DNA of 64,000 bases from Sinonovacula constricta (Eukaryota; Mollusca; Bivalvia; Cardiida; Solecurtidae): contig CM017563.1 in NCBI GenBank assembly GCA_007844125.1, positions 29,064,094 through 29,128,093 on the forward strand, in the 5' to 3' direction. The notes under the pieces are model-generated. The model did not search any database, was not told the DNA's origin, and saw only the letters and a list, made by a program, of their open reading frames with translations. Positions within the stretch are counted from its first letter, which is position 1. Each line of letters opens with the position of its first letter. The position numbers and the translations under genes are program-made. Positions 37,756 to 51,056 of the stretch are shown in pieces.

Positions 37756-37926
37756 GAAGCCGGTTGTTCAATTATACGATCGTGTATCGCAAAATGGGCC
37801 AACGACATAAACAACGGATCCCAGACAGGCGGGCAATATGCCGTGATAAAGTCTTTTTTTCGGTTACAGCAAGTTGAAAACATTCACCGACCACCGACTA
37901 ATGTTAACTTTATTTCCCTAGTTTGA
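37756..37926 (+). CDS. candidate 3'-terminal coding exon, unrecognised
   Basis: A strong acceptor context, TTTGTTTTTTCTTATCATGC then CAATCTGTCCCAG|GAAGCC, opens a 56-codon frame ending in TGA at 37,924-37,926. AATAAA follows at 37,986-37,991, 60 bases beyond the stop. The translation is of balanced, non-repetitive composition (EAGCSIIRSCIAKWANDINN...). The patch is more G+C-rich than its flanks and has no counterpart at the paired place in unit B. An ATG-initiated version would begin at about 37,720. I recognise no family; a second frame over the same bases is also open, which weakens the case. It could be an exon of a gene entering from upstream, or part of an inserted element. Confidence 0.3.
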   Translation, partial: EAGCSIIRSCIAKWANDINNGSQTGGQYAVIKSFFRLQQVENIHRPPTNVNFISLV

Positions 37927-39554
37927 TTTTGAAAACAAACATTGCAATATTTAATTCCCAATGTGAATTGGTACATTGTTATTTAAATAAAACTATCGGA
38001 CAAACTACATTATGATGTAGATACAAAAACGTTTAATAGGACAAAGCGCCTTTTAATAAAATAATGGATCACTTCGCCGTGCGATCTGAGTTTTGATGGT
38101 CAGCGAATCTGGCATTTATTAACTTTATATACGAAACAGTCATTCAGTGTAATCAGCATTGTGACGAAAACGACGCCCAACCTTTCTGACGTCTTCTAGC
38201 TGATGGAGTAATTGTGTTTGGCTTGAATTTTATTTAAATGTCTCGCTTTAAATGTCTGCAGAACGTTGCACTTTAAAAATGATATATATGGACAGAAATT
38301 AAAACTTGCGAACTACTTATTTGTTTGTTTACATTCAAATTGAAGGTTAAATCTTAAATTAGTCATGTGACTGCTGCCATACGTTATGTATTTAGCGCGC
38401 AGGACAAAGGTGTTTTAATCACGTCTATGCATTGTTAGTTTATAATCGTTTTGTCGTATTGAAGATAACAACATTTCTCAACCGATTGCTATTTCCCTTG
38501 ACTATTTACTCACTATCTGCGTAGAACTAGTACACCCAATAGTTAAAACTTCTATCAAAGACCTTTGTAGAGGCGCAATTTTACTTTTTGTTCTATCCGA
38601 TTTTTGATGATTGCAGATATTGTTCTTATGATTAATACATACATGTAAAATAAGAAGGAGGAGTACATGTCTGAGAGCATGATAGAAGAAGGAATCGTCA
38701 CTGGTGTCAATATGGTGAATGAGCCATCGAGATAAACACGATTTACATTAAGTTGTCAATCAAAAACGCTTCCATATGCATATAAATGTAAACATGTTTT
38801 ATCTTTCACTCCTCTGTGAGACATGTAATTGGCATACAATTTAACCTTTCGCTCAAACGAAACGTTGTCAGTATTTGTAATTACGGTAATTACATTACTA
38901 CATATATATATATATATATAAATATATATTATAATAACGCCATAATTTAGCTCAAAAAATACGTCACCACTTTGGCATTTCTTTGTTTAAAGGATCGGTT
39001 TCATTGCATTTAGGAAACCTCTCAGGAAATGCGATGATAAAGCTCTGTTAAACCGGTTGAGACTCCCCATTCGGCCCTACTGCCGACAGACCGTTTCAGC
39101 GGTTTGCTCTATTTTGTATAACACCTCGTCACATTTTCCTGACCTGTGATGACCTTTTTCTTGTGGGATTTTCAATTTTTACATTTGTTTAATAATTACA
39201 GGACTTTGTTATATTTTCTTATTTTCCATTTCCATTACATTTTATTATCTGATTAAAAGCGCAGATAGGGTTTATATGCGAATCACAATTAAATAAGAAC
39301 ATTGGCTTAATTTGTTCAACAACGTGTCTGTAGTTACTGCATCAAACTATAACATTTATAAGAATGCATACTGAACTCAAATACTTGGAATTAGAAATTT
39401 CGAACACTTTTAGTTTATACGTTTATATAAACCTTATCAACATTTTACTTTTGAATGATCTACAAAATTTAGTAATGTCACTTGTCATTTATTTGCTTTA
39501 GCGCTGTGTGTATTTTATGCCAGAATTAATCATGTCTTTGACAGTTTACTCGTT

Positions 39555-39770
39555 TACTCGTGGTCTAGTAGTCAAGACGTTGGGCTCAGGATCGGAGGAA
39601 CACGAGTGTGAACCACGATACAGACCACGTTGGCCCTTGTGCAAAGATTATTTACCGCCTGTTTTCCCAGGCACTTAGTAACTTAGTGAATGTTCACCAG
39701 AGGGTGTGGGCTGTCGAGAATATCGGGTGATATTCCTAATAGTCCTAATCGACTTGAAATAAATAGGTTT
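39555..39770 (+). repeat. tRNA-derived SINE, degenerate
   Basis: The A box GTGGTCTAGTAGTCAAGACG begins near 39,559. The B box is eroded (GAGTGTGAACCACG). The body includes CCCAGGCACTTAGTAACTTA and CACCAGAGGGTGTGGGCTG, and the end is A-rich (GAAATAAATAGG). It sits in unit A and is absent from unit B, so it arrived after the duplication or was lost from B. Confidence 0.6.
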
Positions 39771-40940
39771 AAATGTCACAGTTTATTGATTTAATCTTTA
39801 CTCCAGGAGAGTAAATCATTTAGGCGAGTTGATTAATTTTTACGCAGATCTTTGGCTCAAATATATATTGACAACCGAACAATTATTAAGAAATATGTAT
39901 ATGCACTTGACAATATTTATAGATACATCGGCATACAATTTGTCAAAGTAAAAACAAAAGTAAAATAATGCATCCCTATTTTTATATCTATTCATTCAAG
40001 CCGTTTTCCTCAAAGATATTGATAAAAGAAACTCTATGTACATGTACTTAGGTCAGCAACTGTTAAATATGAATAATGCTACTTTATAATTATTTAGTAA
40101 CCATCATTCATCAACAAGACAAAAACTATTTTTAACAGGCCTGATATAAAAAAGACATTGTATGCAAATAACATTTCGTACTTCCGGCAATTATGAATTG
40201 CACGAAGTTTTACATTTTAGCAATATTTTAACAAGTGAATTGACATCGAACGTTGCATCTTTCACTAATAATAAATTTCTTGACAAATGCTCGTATTTCT
40301 ACATTACGCTATTTGATAGCTATGAATATTTTATGTTTATTTTCACGAATTATTATTCACTAAGACTTTCTGACAACGATGGACGCATTTGCACAATAAA
40401 ATGAATAGATAAAATTATGACTTCAATTTTCATGTGGACTGCATCATAAAATAATAAAACATTATGTACTTTTCACAGGGTAGAAAACTTTCATTTTAGA
40501 TCATCTTGAGTGTTAATTAAAGTTAAATGTTCTTCATTACTTTTTCATTTAATGCATACAGTCTTGCTAAGTCTTTAATTTTTTAGAGTTTCAATTGAAA
40601 GAAAGTGGTTGTAAATTTAACTGACACTCAAATGGAACAGATGTTGCACCAATGAATTAAAAACAATCTTTTGTACATTTACGCTCGCCTAGTGCTGAAT
40701 ATGCAGGTATATAACATCGAACATAATGGCGGTACGCTAACTCCAGACGTTGTAGACATAACTAAAGGCTGCAGCTTTAATATACAATTAACAGGTTGCC
40801 TTGAGAAACTTGAAGACGTTATGTCTTAAAACCATTTACCGGAAATGCGTGTCAGCAAATATATTTAATGTGACATTGACGTGTTCCAAAAAGACAGGAA
40901 ATCTGTGCGTTAATGTACATTCCTTTGAAAATAGCTTTCT

Positions 40941-43767
40941 TTATGAAGTCAATTTATAATAGAAGCTTTAATGCAGAACAGCTTAGAGTTCTTTAGTTTC
41001 TTGAATGTCTTGTTTAATTTTGCTTCATACAGTAGACAATTAAATGCTTGTACGTATTTTCATTGGAATGTTTTAGCAATGAGATTGCGTAAATCTGAAG
41101 TAGATGTGAAGCGTAAATTGCATTAAAACCGCGTTTTTTAGAGATTGCTAGTATGGGTTCGATGTTGCATAACAATCCTCTGTATGTTGCACGTGTCTGT
41201 CATGGTTTTAAAGCGGACTACAGTTTAGTTTTACTTTTAATTAAAATGCCCATCAACTTTTATTCACATTGGACGTTTTAAATTGTGAAAATAAGTATGG
41301 TTACTTTGTGTTGTTTTTTTAATAATGATGTTATATACGTATTCATTGCTAGTACAACAATTAATAAGAGTTTGTTTTAATAAAACGTAAGCCGATAAAC
41401 ATATCAAATCAGGTACTTGGTTGATTAAAGTTTCATGTAAGCTTGGTTCGATTGCAGAACCATCACCGCGGGAATTATTGATTTGCCTCGCTCTGAAATG
41501 TTACATTATTCCACTACTGAAGTAACTGCAGTTAAGCTGACCACTAAACGCAGGATTCAAGCAGATCTGTACCGGAATTTAATTTATCAACACGCCGGAC
41601 TTTTATCATTTAAATGTATGTTGTTTTGTATGCAATGATACCAATAACAGTGTTTACAGCATGCACTTTTATAATGTACTACAGTTTACGCTTTTCTTTG
41701 CAAAAGCTGGTCTACCTGTTTACAATTTGATTCGCTTGAAATATAAATATTCGCAAAATATAAATTGTTTAAATACAAACTTGTAATTTTTTTGTAATTT
41801 CAAGCACCTGAAGACCCATCTCTTCTGCGGAGGGGAAATGCTGGTGATTTTTTTTAAACTAACGTGCTTTTTGATTTCGGACATTATCCAAATAAATGAT
41901 CTAGTGAGAAATTTTGCCAAATATCCTTCCTCTGGGCCGCACAAAACATCTCAAAAGGGAAACACATAATATTGTTCTATTGTTTTAACACCAAATTTAT
42001 TAAATTTCATAAATCAAATTCTAAAACATCCGGAAACAGAAATGGTTTATTTTTAATTAAAACTGGTGGTGCTGTTTAATTTAGTCATCCTATTAACAGA
42101 TGATAAGTGCAAGTCTGACAATTAATGCGGGTCCAGTTTTTTAAGTACAATTAACATCAGAACATAAACCCCCGTTCTGCATAATTTCGGTATCTTAGAA
42201 GATATTATTGTAGAGGTGCCCTATCCACAGAATCTTTAAATGGCCTGCCGTTAAAGTATTACAAGAACATTTACTTGATTTTTGTAAATTCCAAACCGAA
42301 TGTTTCTTTTATGACATACACTACAAACTGCCTCACTGACTAGGCTTCGTATGTTATACATAGGGGTCAATTGCAACGTTTTGGCGGTTGTCTATGCAAT
42401 ACACCCTTTGTTTCTAATTATTTGATGCCGATTTTATTGTTTCACGAGAACAAATAGATGATCTTAAGTAAAAGTTACATGTGATGAAACTTTGACATGC
42501 ACATAAGTAGCTGGGTGTTTTTTACTATTGCACTATTAGGTTATAATATAGTCTGACTTACGAAATGTTATGCGCAATCTAAAGAGGCGTTTTCATTTTT
42601 TATAATGACTTTCCATCTGTAGATTATTATATCGCGAAAATGGCTTTAATTTTACATAAAAATACACACAAAACAAGGACTTGAGATCTGTTGTTCATGA
42701 TTGTATGACAAAAGTATATAGATAAAGATTTGTTATGCTAACATATGCTAACATTGTACAAAAAGGCGTCCTTATATACAACCATTAATATTAAACCGGC
42801 GTTAAGGAAGTTTTGTTTTTGTAATGTAAGAAGGGATTAAATAAAACAAATAATATTACCTGAAAATCATTTATCACAAAACTGACGTCGGTTTGCATCC
42901 AAAATTGCATTATTTTGATAAACATACAATATATATATGCCAGAAAAGATTATTTTGAAGTAGGTATTAAAGACTGTGAGTTAAAATTATATTATATTAT
43001 TATTATAATAGATATTTAACACTTGTACCCATTTGTTCTGATATCTAAATTATTCTCATAGTAATGGACTAAATTATATCTCATTATTCAAATGCACTCA
43101 ATTTTTTTTAAAAATATTTTCAAACTGTATTGTTTGAAAAACATTTTATTACTGAAAAATCAGAGGGTTTCAAGACAACTTCAGGTCTGCAATTAATGTT
43201 AATATCGGTGCCGACGTTTTGCTAGCTGTATTATTTAGTTTATCAATCGTAATTAAGACTGGTGCAAATAATGAATTTGACATTGAACTAAGCGTTGCAA
43301 TTATCAGCACTGCGTTGTAATTTCAAGCGGCATATAAACATTCAGCCATTCTCTTTTGTAAATTGTCTTTACTTTATACTTTGCGAAATGATCCCTATCA
43401 CTACTGACGAATATTTAAACAAATACGACTTTTAAATGAATTGAAGACTTTGGGAAAATAATCAAATGCGAACATCTCGTCTACAAAAACATTATAAGGA
43501 ATTTTGGGAAGACGTTCTATGTTGATAGATATGGAACACAATAAACAATCCAGAACAAGGGGTCGAACAGCTAAGTTCCATTATTAAACATACCATGACA
43601 ATCCGAGGAAAGGGCTGTTTTAAGTATCGAAAATAATAGAGAAAACAGAAATCACGATAAAATATCTAAAATGTAAGAAATAGATAGTTGAAACAAGTAC
43701 AGGTATAAACTTGTAATGTATTGGTCATACATATGAACATAACAATATAACAATATATCATACATAC

Positions 43768-43773
<6 letters not shown>
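40941..43773. other. no gene seen; A+T-rich DNA
   Basis: A 13-codon piece at about 41,798-41,836 reads FKHLKTHLFC-like, which resembles LINE ORF2 C-termini, but it is too short to call. Nothing else is supported. Confidence 0.3.

Positions 43774-43859
<86 letters not shown>
43774..43859. repeat. (AT)n microsatellite
   Basis: About 43 AT dinucleotides with a single G interruption at 43,799. The Ile/Tyr frame is an artefact. Confidence 0.97.
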
Positions 43860-43864
<5 letters not shown>

Positions 43865-44549
43865 TTGTAAAGACTATATGCCTCATTACAGTCTAAAATT
43901 TCTAATCTTTAAAGTGTTTATTTTCGTCTTATCAACAAAAAAATAACAATTGTGACTGCTCAAATCCATGTCTCCATTTTGTCTGTTTGATTTATTTCCA
44001 TTCATTTATATCAGCTTTTCCATAAATTATAAGTCATAAAATGAAAGTGTTTTTGTTAAGTCGCATTATTATTTTTGGGGAAACACTTTTCATTTTGTAA
44101 ATGTTACATGTTTTATTTGTACCATGTAGACATACGCCTTGTATCCCACATGCTCTCGAAGCGTATAAAGTAAAATGTGTTGGCTTCTAAATACGTGATG
44201 CCAAAAACTCCAAGCGGTCTGTTAATATTTTAGACGTTTAGTTGTTTCACGCTGCCTTTCAATACATTGTTTCTGTTATCATTTTACAAAATATTGTTCC
44301 TCTTCTAGAACATAAGTTTTATGTTATACAACCGGCAATAGCAGTAAGATATCATTTTTTAAGATGTACTCGAATGTTTTCCATTAATGATTGATGTATT
44401 ATTCCAAGTTGCTAATCTGTATTGTCTAGACATCTTGTGGCTGCAGCTGTTGTTTTGATAACTGGTGTCTCAAAGTTAAAGCAACATAATGTTTGATTGC
44501 CTTGTTCTTCTTTCGCTCGAAAAAATAAGGTAAACCATTGTATTGTTTA

Positions 44550-44804
44550 TTGGGGTTTTCTTTCCATCAACAGTAGTTCAGTTATCTAGAGATGATATCC
44601 ATTTGAAGTAGATACAGTGTTGCATTCATTGTGTATAGCATGCCGTAAACACCTGGCATTATACCACACACAGTCGTATTATCCTGACACCAGGCCAGCC
44701 AGTCGTGGAACTACCTTTATATTTGCTTGAGCATTAGCAAGGGAACTTTAACACTACCGTTTTAACGACTTTGGTGTGTCGCGACCTGGGATGGAACCCG
44801 TATC
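44550..44804 (-). repeat. tRNA-derived SINE, family D, 5'-truncated
   Basis: It aligns along its length with 55,377-55,623: AGCATGCCGT(A/T)AACACCTGG, TTATCCTGACACCAGGCCAG, TTTTAACGACTTTGGT, CGACCTGGGATGGAACCC. On the minus strand it stops just past the B box, so the tRNA head is missing. TTGTATTGTTT (about 44,538) and TTGTATTGTGTG (about 44,806) may be the target duplication. Confidence 0.7.
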
Positions 44805-44820
44805 TTTGTATTGTGTGTTT

Positions 44821-45922
44821 AAGTATAAATACGATGTTTTATTTCTGCTGTTTGTTGTTGTTTTTTTCTTTTGAGGGAGGAGGGGAAAGGGGGCGGGCTT
44901 AAAACATGAAAGAAACGATAATCATTCTCGTATGGAAATTTTAAACAATATTTACTAAATTATCCTTAGTTATTTCAAATTGGCTAAATTCATGGTCTTC
45001 CTGAGTTGTTAAAGAAGAAACGTAACAAACACTAAACAGTTTTCTTGTATTCTTAAATCAGTTTCGAATTATGTACCTGATAAATCAGCATGAAAGTTAT
45101 CAAATGCAACAAATTCGTGTTCTGTCGTCACAAAAGAGCCTTGCCTTTGAAAGAATTCAAGTTGCATGTATACTGAAGAACACAAATGGCAATAAAGAAA
45201 ACCGTTTAATTTTTTTTCCAGGTTGGTTTGTCATTTATATGGCGAAGTTTGCTGTATATGTCTATTTATTCTAGTGGTTGACACATTTTGCTTTGTTCTT
45301 GTTAAACTGCAGTGCTGAATGTATATTGAGGCCACTTTGTCAGCTGACCAAACACAGAAATAGTATCATTCATCGTGGTTTCAGGCATGATAAAATTAAC
45401 TAACGTTCAGAAAAGATTTTTAGTGTAAATTAATGTTTTGAAGTATATTAAATATAATAACTTAATTCACCTTATTTTTCGTCAACACCCTAATGATGGG
45501 TTAATATTGCAATGCCTTCATCATGTTTGATTACTCCAAGTTAATTTTAACATATGATGAAAATACAAATATTTTAGGTGATTTTTATATCATCGGAAAT
45601 AAGTATGTTTACTCAATGTCAGCAGACATGTACAGAAATTACTTTTTAAAAACATAAATCTTTATAGTGAACGTGTTACAGGATAAGTTTTTTTTTTTAC
45701 CAAATATCGGTAATGGGTTGATAACGTTATCAATTACATCTTACGCGCACACGTTTTAGCTAAAGAGGATGATCAATTATTGTGGTCTATCATAAGTTAC
45801 AGTGAAAAATCAATACTCAGAATTCAAGTTATCTGCCAATCGAAATCTTTTGTCTTATTAATTAACTGTGTGGTGGTAAAATCTTAAGCTAATTGAAGCA
45901 GTTTCATGAATGTAATAAATGG
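44821..45922. other. no gene seen
   Basis: A+T-rich DNA with a G-rich run, GAGGGAGGAGGGGAAAGGGG, at about 44,873-44,892. A 67-codon frame at 45,071-45,274 is not recognised. Confidence 0.3.
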
Positions 45923-46320
<398 letters not shown>

Positions 46321-46370
46321 ATTTTGTTGTTGTTTTGGTGTTTTTGTTGTTGTTTTTGTTGATGTGTTGT

Positions 46371-49300
46371 TTTTCAAAGAAAGCAAGTAGGCATATGTGT
46401 AGAAGGAGACAAAACTTTATTCAAAACAGGCTTGATAACCTAGTTGTAAAAGCAATGAAAATAATGTGGCATTTATGAGTATGATGTCAATCTTTATTGT
46501 TTTAATCATCTCTCCTGCCAACTCGATTTTATGTCTATTTTTACTGTGCACTCGTATGCCATACATTTTCTACCCTCAATTATTTAAATTACATTAGAAT
46601 TAGATTTATTTATGTAAATTTTATTTGAATATTATTTAGTTTGTGACACAAAGAATATCAAGCGCTTCATAAATCTCCTTATAAATTAGTGAATAACTAT
46701 TTATTTAGGATATAACTTACCTTAACGTTTCAATTTTGAATAAATCATGTTTTATGAAGAAACTTAAAGAAAATCCTCCGAAAGTTTATTGACTTTTTGC
46801 TGAACTATTAGCATCGAAGAAGTTTTGGCAAATAAAAGAGCTGTTTTTATTTGATATTGAAGATAAAATATTGACACAAAACAAAACATTTTCAAATAAT
46901 AAAGTGTAATCTCAAACAATGATATCAATTTAAAGTGACATAGTCGGTCGAAATTTACATTTTCAATGAAGGAAAAGCTGTTGACAGAATCAAAGGTACG
47001 TGTATCGTAGTACTTTTCAACTATCTTTTAAACGTTCATCGTTGAACATCCTCAAACATGCGGAAAATGTGAAAGTTTCGGCTTGACAGGAAAACACTGA
47101 TTGGTTCCATAGAAGCGCAAAAATTTAAATACATATAAAATGCGGACTTAATAACACTATGAGTCATGAACCTACATATCGCTTTAAAACTGAACCTGTT
47201 TGTTTTCTTTCGGTATGGCCTTATACGTATTCTACACACTGTCAAGAAAAGGTGAAAAGGAAAGAACCAATAAAATAACTGACCTATTTTAACAAAATTA
47301 TTATCTTTTCTAAAGACAAGGCTTGAATGGTTTGTGTATCTATATATTTCCCATTCAATGCGTAATGACTCTATGTAATGTAATGTATGCAATGTACTCT
47401 CCAAAGACTCTTATGCGGCCGTCTTTGTGTGGACCTTAGAGAGGGTTATACTTGGTATTGACCAGGCAGAACTTACAATGGGTATCTAGACAATATGTTG
47501 TTTAAATTAAAGTAATGTTGCCTGTAGGAAAAGAGATTTGCTTTACTTGATGGGTTAGACAACTTACGGTTAAAAAAAACATTACGTGGCCTAGCCCAAA
47601 CCTAGGCGAAACTAAAAATTAACACGATTTTATTTTATTCACAAGCAACCTGCTGAATGCGAAAAACATATTAACACTTCATTTCAGTCATGAACAAAAT
47701 ATCTCAATTATCAAGCTCTGTGCACGTAATGTGCTTTTAAATGTTTCTTATATCTTAAAAAGTTTTAAGCCAAAAAAAATCACTAACCGGCCTCAATTGT
47801 AACTTGTTAGCTCTTTCATTGTTCTTACCTTCTTACAGTGTCAGTAGTTTTCAATTTTAACATATACCTAAACATAAAGTAATAAAGCCGTTGGCCTTGT
47901 TTCATGTGTTACTCTAACTGGGGACATGCTATGTTGCAACTCGCTCTGCTAGAGCGCAGTATTTGGTATTTTAGGATGAGCTTACAACGCATATGCTCCA
48001 TTACAGTACTACCACTCGTTGTCTCTAGCTGGGCCACTATTTCTTTACACTATGGTCTTAGATTTGTCTGTATTCAAACGCAGTCATGTTTCAGTTTTTC
48101 AACATGTAACAACCAACTTTTCCATAAGTTCATACACTTTAGTAAGGGTTCACCGGGGATAGTTTGCGTTGCGTTTATGGCTTGGACATTAGCTTCCTTT
48201 ATTTTTTTCCCAGAATCGTTTAGGGCTGTATCGACATTAAATTAAATAGCTTTGCTGCGCCTTCTCAACGCCTTGTCGTTTTGTTTTACATGCACTTTTA
48301 ATGTATTATAGTTTTGAATGTGCACTTCATAAAATCGTAATTTACGGTTGTATTTGTTATCTTGTATTTGCGTAGGGTCTATTTGTTGTTGTTTTTGTGT
48401 TCAAATTTTAGATGAGTGCAACATTCTTTTGGATGTGGGAATAGGTATTTCCTTTCAATTGGCAACGTTACCTTTCCATTCCCTCTCTCGAGTTCCAGTA
48501 GAGTTGAATGAACCCATATAGTTTTGTGACGCATGTACAGATCGTGACTCTCGGACATAAACGACGTGAATATGTTGACGGACCGCTTTGTGGATGCCTG
48601 CTTTATATGGGCTTTCCGTCGATACTGGAAAATTGTTTTTAAATTTGATTTTGTTTCTTGTGTTATTTATTTCTAAACCATTTATTCTTAGTTATCATGA
48701 CACATGGAATTTATTCGAAAATACCTTTTTTATCGAATTTAAAGTATGTATTGACATTTTCGCTGGTGTGTATATAATCAGCATATGATACTTTAGTTAA
48801 TAGCAACACATCTTTAAAAAGCAATACTTTGATTAAATATAAACTTGCACATAAATGGCTCATTGAAACTTAATATAAGTGGTAGACAAGACCTAACAAT
48901 TTATAATGTTTAATGACATAAAACATGAATATTTATTAAAATAGTATGGCGACTGGATGTAATCGTTCCTGGAAAAGTCCTATCAATGGCGCCATGTTGT
49001 ACTATAAACAACTAAAGTGCGGCGCTTAAATGCATTGAAATTTCGGTTGATTGTTATCAGATTTAACTTCTTATTTAGTTCTTATTTAGTTTAGAATGTA
49101 GCTAAATTCTCGTCTTTCACTTGAAATTGGTAAGTACATGTACTACATGAATACGGATATGTTTGAGTTGTTAAAATTGCATTTTATGACTGTATACACT
49201 GCACACGTCTAGGGAAAAATTCTGTTCTGTTCTACTTTTTGTGCCTCTTCCCTCGCATCCGAAGACAATTCGTAACTGCTAGATCTTGTTCTAGCCATTT

Positions 49301-50792
49301 TTGTTATTTTAAATCGTATATCCGACTACTTGACATATTTTTTGTACAAATAAAACATGTGCTACTTCGGGGTTTTTTACATGTTTGGTTTTATCTGTTT
49401 TATATAATTCCATTTTCAAATCAATGGATACCGCCATTGTTTTGTCGTGCGACCGTCCGCACGTTTCCGTTTATAAAACAAACACAATTTAACAATTGAC
49501 CTACCAACTGTTTGGATATAAAGTAATAAGACATCATCATTTAGTAGAGGCACAACTTTATTAAATATTTACTTCCCTCTTATATTTACCAATACGACTG
49601 TGTTTATCAAACCTAAATGTGATTTACCGTGGGCACATTATAATAAATTGTATATATTTATGATAGATTGTGAACAAAATTAATTAACAGTTGAAATATG
49701 GAAAACATAGTTTACTAAAATACTAAATTGTGACGTTTATTCGACAGCTTCTTAAATAATGAAATGGTTATGTAGTATTAATTTAAGAAACAATAATATA
49801 CATTGTTTCTATTTATTTCTCATTATAACAAAGAATGGAGAGATTTCATTTAGTACATTCTATAGACAGTAACAACCTATGACCAATTAAGTTCCCTCAT
49901 TAGCATAAACCACCCTTAAGTGCCGCTTTATTAATCAGGACAAATAAAACTTTCAGGAACCTGAAGTTAAGCATACGTGTATGACTTATTAACATTGTTC
50001 ATTTTATTATTTGACAGTGTTATTTCAAAGTGGCAACTTAACTGTCTTTTAATGGATTGTAGCTTCTTTACTATGTAGGAAGACATTAGCACGTACCGAG
50101 AATCTCAGTGTGGCAGTACCCTTACCTTCGACGTTTTTTACCCAAACGTGTACGGAAAGGGTCAAAGATGATTCGAATGCTATATTTGATTGACTGGAGA
50201 TTAAAGTCATGATTATCTACCCCTTGTTACGCTGTCCGCTAATGCATTTGGTTTGTTGATAAAAATCTCGCTCCTGTTCACTGTGTTTTTAATCATTAAA
50301 ACTATTTATCGAAATTCTAGTTTATCTAAAACCATGATACACAAAACGTGTATATAACACTTCTTATTTTCTAAAAACGCTCACACTCAAATTTCCTTCA
50401 AAATTGAGTTTTTAAAAAGCTAAACGCAAACAGTTGCTCTCTTTGCAAACGTTCATGAGCGTTGACATATTAGTAAAATATAATTTCCGAAAACTAGTGA
50501 GAGCGTTTTCAGACAAAACATAGTTTACAGTTCGCTATTGAACAATTTACAACTTTGTAACACTTTTTTATTTACTTTTTCTGCAAAGTGGTTTAGGTGT
50601 ATACTTGTATCTTTTTTTATTACTTTTGATTTGTTATACATAGATCTACATGTTGCAAACGTGTCAGGCGCACATTTAGTGTGGTATTAACGTAAGCTAC
50701 TTGACGTTACGTTCTGTTGTTGTTCGCTGTTATTTTCTTTGAAAATATTTATTTTTTTCTGTATCATTTGTGGTTAGCAGTTTATACTTTAG
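46371..50792. other. no gene supported; A+T-rich DNA
   Basis: The longest frames (122 codons minus at 47,036-47,404; 113 codons plus at 47,904-48,245) have no recognisable domain and no good splice edges. No repeat was seen apart from a short CTTATTTAGTT duplication at about 49,070. Confidence 0.3.
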
Positions 50793-51056
50793 CAAGCAGA
50801 GCCAAAATGTGTCCACGCAAATAATCCCCACCATAAACAGGACCTGTTAAGTCATTCAGACTGGTGTATATGTATTATTGAAAGAGGTTATAACCATTCT
50901 AATATTTTATTAACAAAAGAAGTTTTTGCTATTGTTAGGATAAATGTACCGATCACGGTTGAACAGAAAGAAGCACGACGGCGACATTTGATGCTTCGCA
51001 TCAATGCTCTCTTGTATATCAGACCTACTACCTCACAGTGTATGGCCTTGTTATGA
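50793..51056 (+). CDS. candidate coding exon, unrecognised
   Basis: After ATACTTTAG (ending 50,792), which could be a splice acceptor, the plus frame is open for 87 codons without an early ATG and stops at TGA 51,054-51,056. The C-terminal half is mixed and basic (VPITVEQKEARRRHLMLRIN). The minus strand over 50,888-51,073 is also open. There is no poly-A signal close by and no recognised family. An open frame of this length is expected a few times by chance in this window. Confidence 0.2.
   Translation, partial: QAEPKCVHANNPHHKQDLLSHSDWCICIIERGYNHSNILLTKEVFAIVRINVPITVEQKEARRRHLMLRINALLYIRPTTSQCMALL

Larger units (their letters stand above)
34780..40940 (+). repeat. long diverged duplication, unit A
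   Basis: It is collinear and in direct orientation with 60,150-63,430. Anchors seen: 34,840-34,930 with 60,197-60,290 (TTTAG...GTG(A/G)CTATTGCG, then TTGATTT); 35,165 with 60,485 (GAAAATAC..CGCACAAA-type); 35,405 with 60,727; 35,520 with 60,775 (TTCATCGTGGTT); 36,790 with 61,553 (TGCCGATATTTTAA); 37,100 with 62,060 (AATGAATGACCG, GAGGATATTGTAAAT); 38,145 with 62,488 (GTCATTCAGTGTAA); 40,790-40,900 with 63,280-63,390 (CAATTAAC..GTTG..TTGAGA, CGTGTCAGC, AAAAGACAGG). Unit A is about twice as long over the same anchors, so insertions (for example 37.7 and 39.6 kb) or deletions occurred since. Confidence 0.7.

Noticed and set aside
41798..41836. LINE ORF2 C-terminal fragment (LKTHLF motif)
   Set aside because: About a dozen residues only, with no flanking similarity; a chance match is likely.
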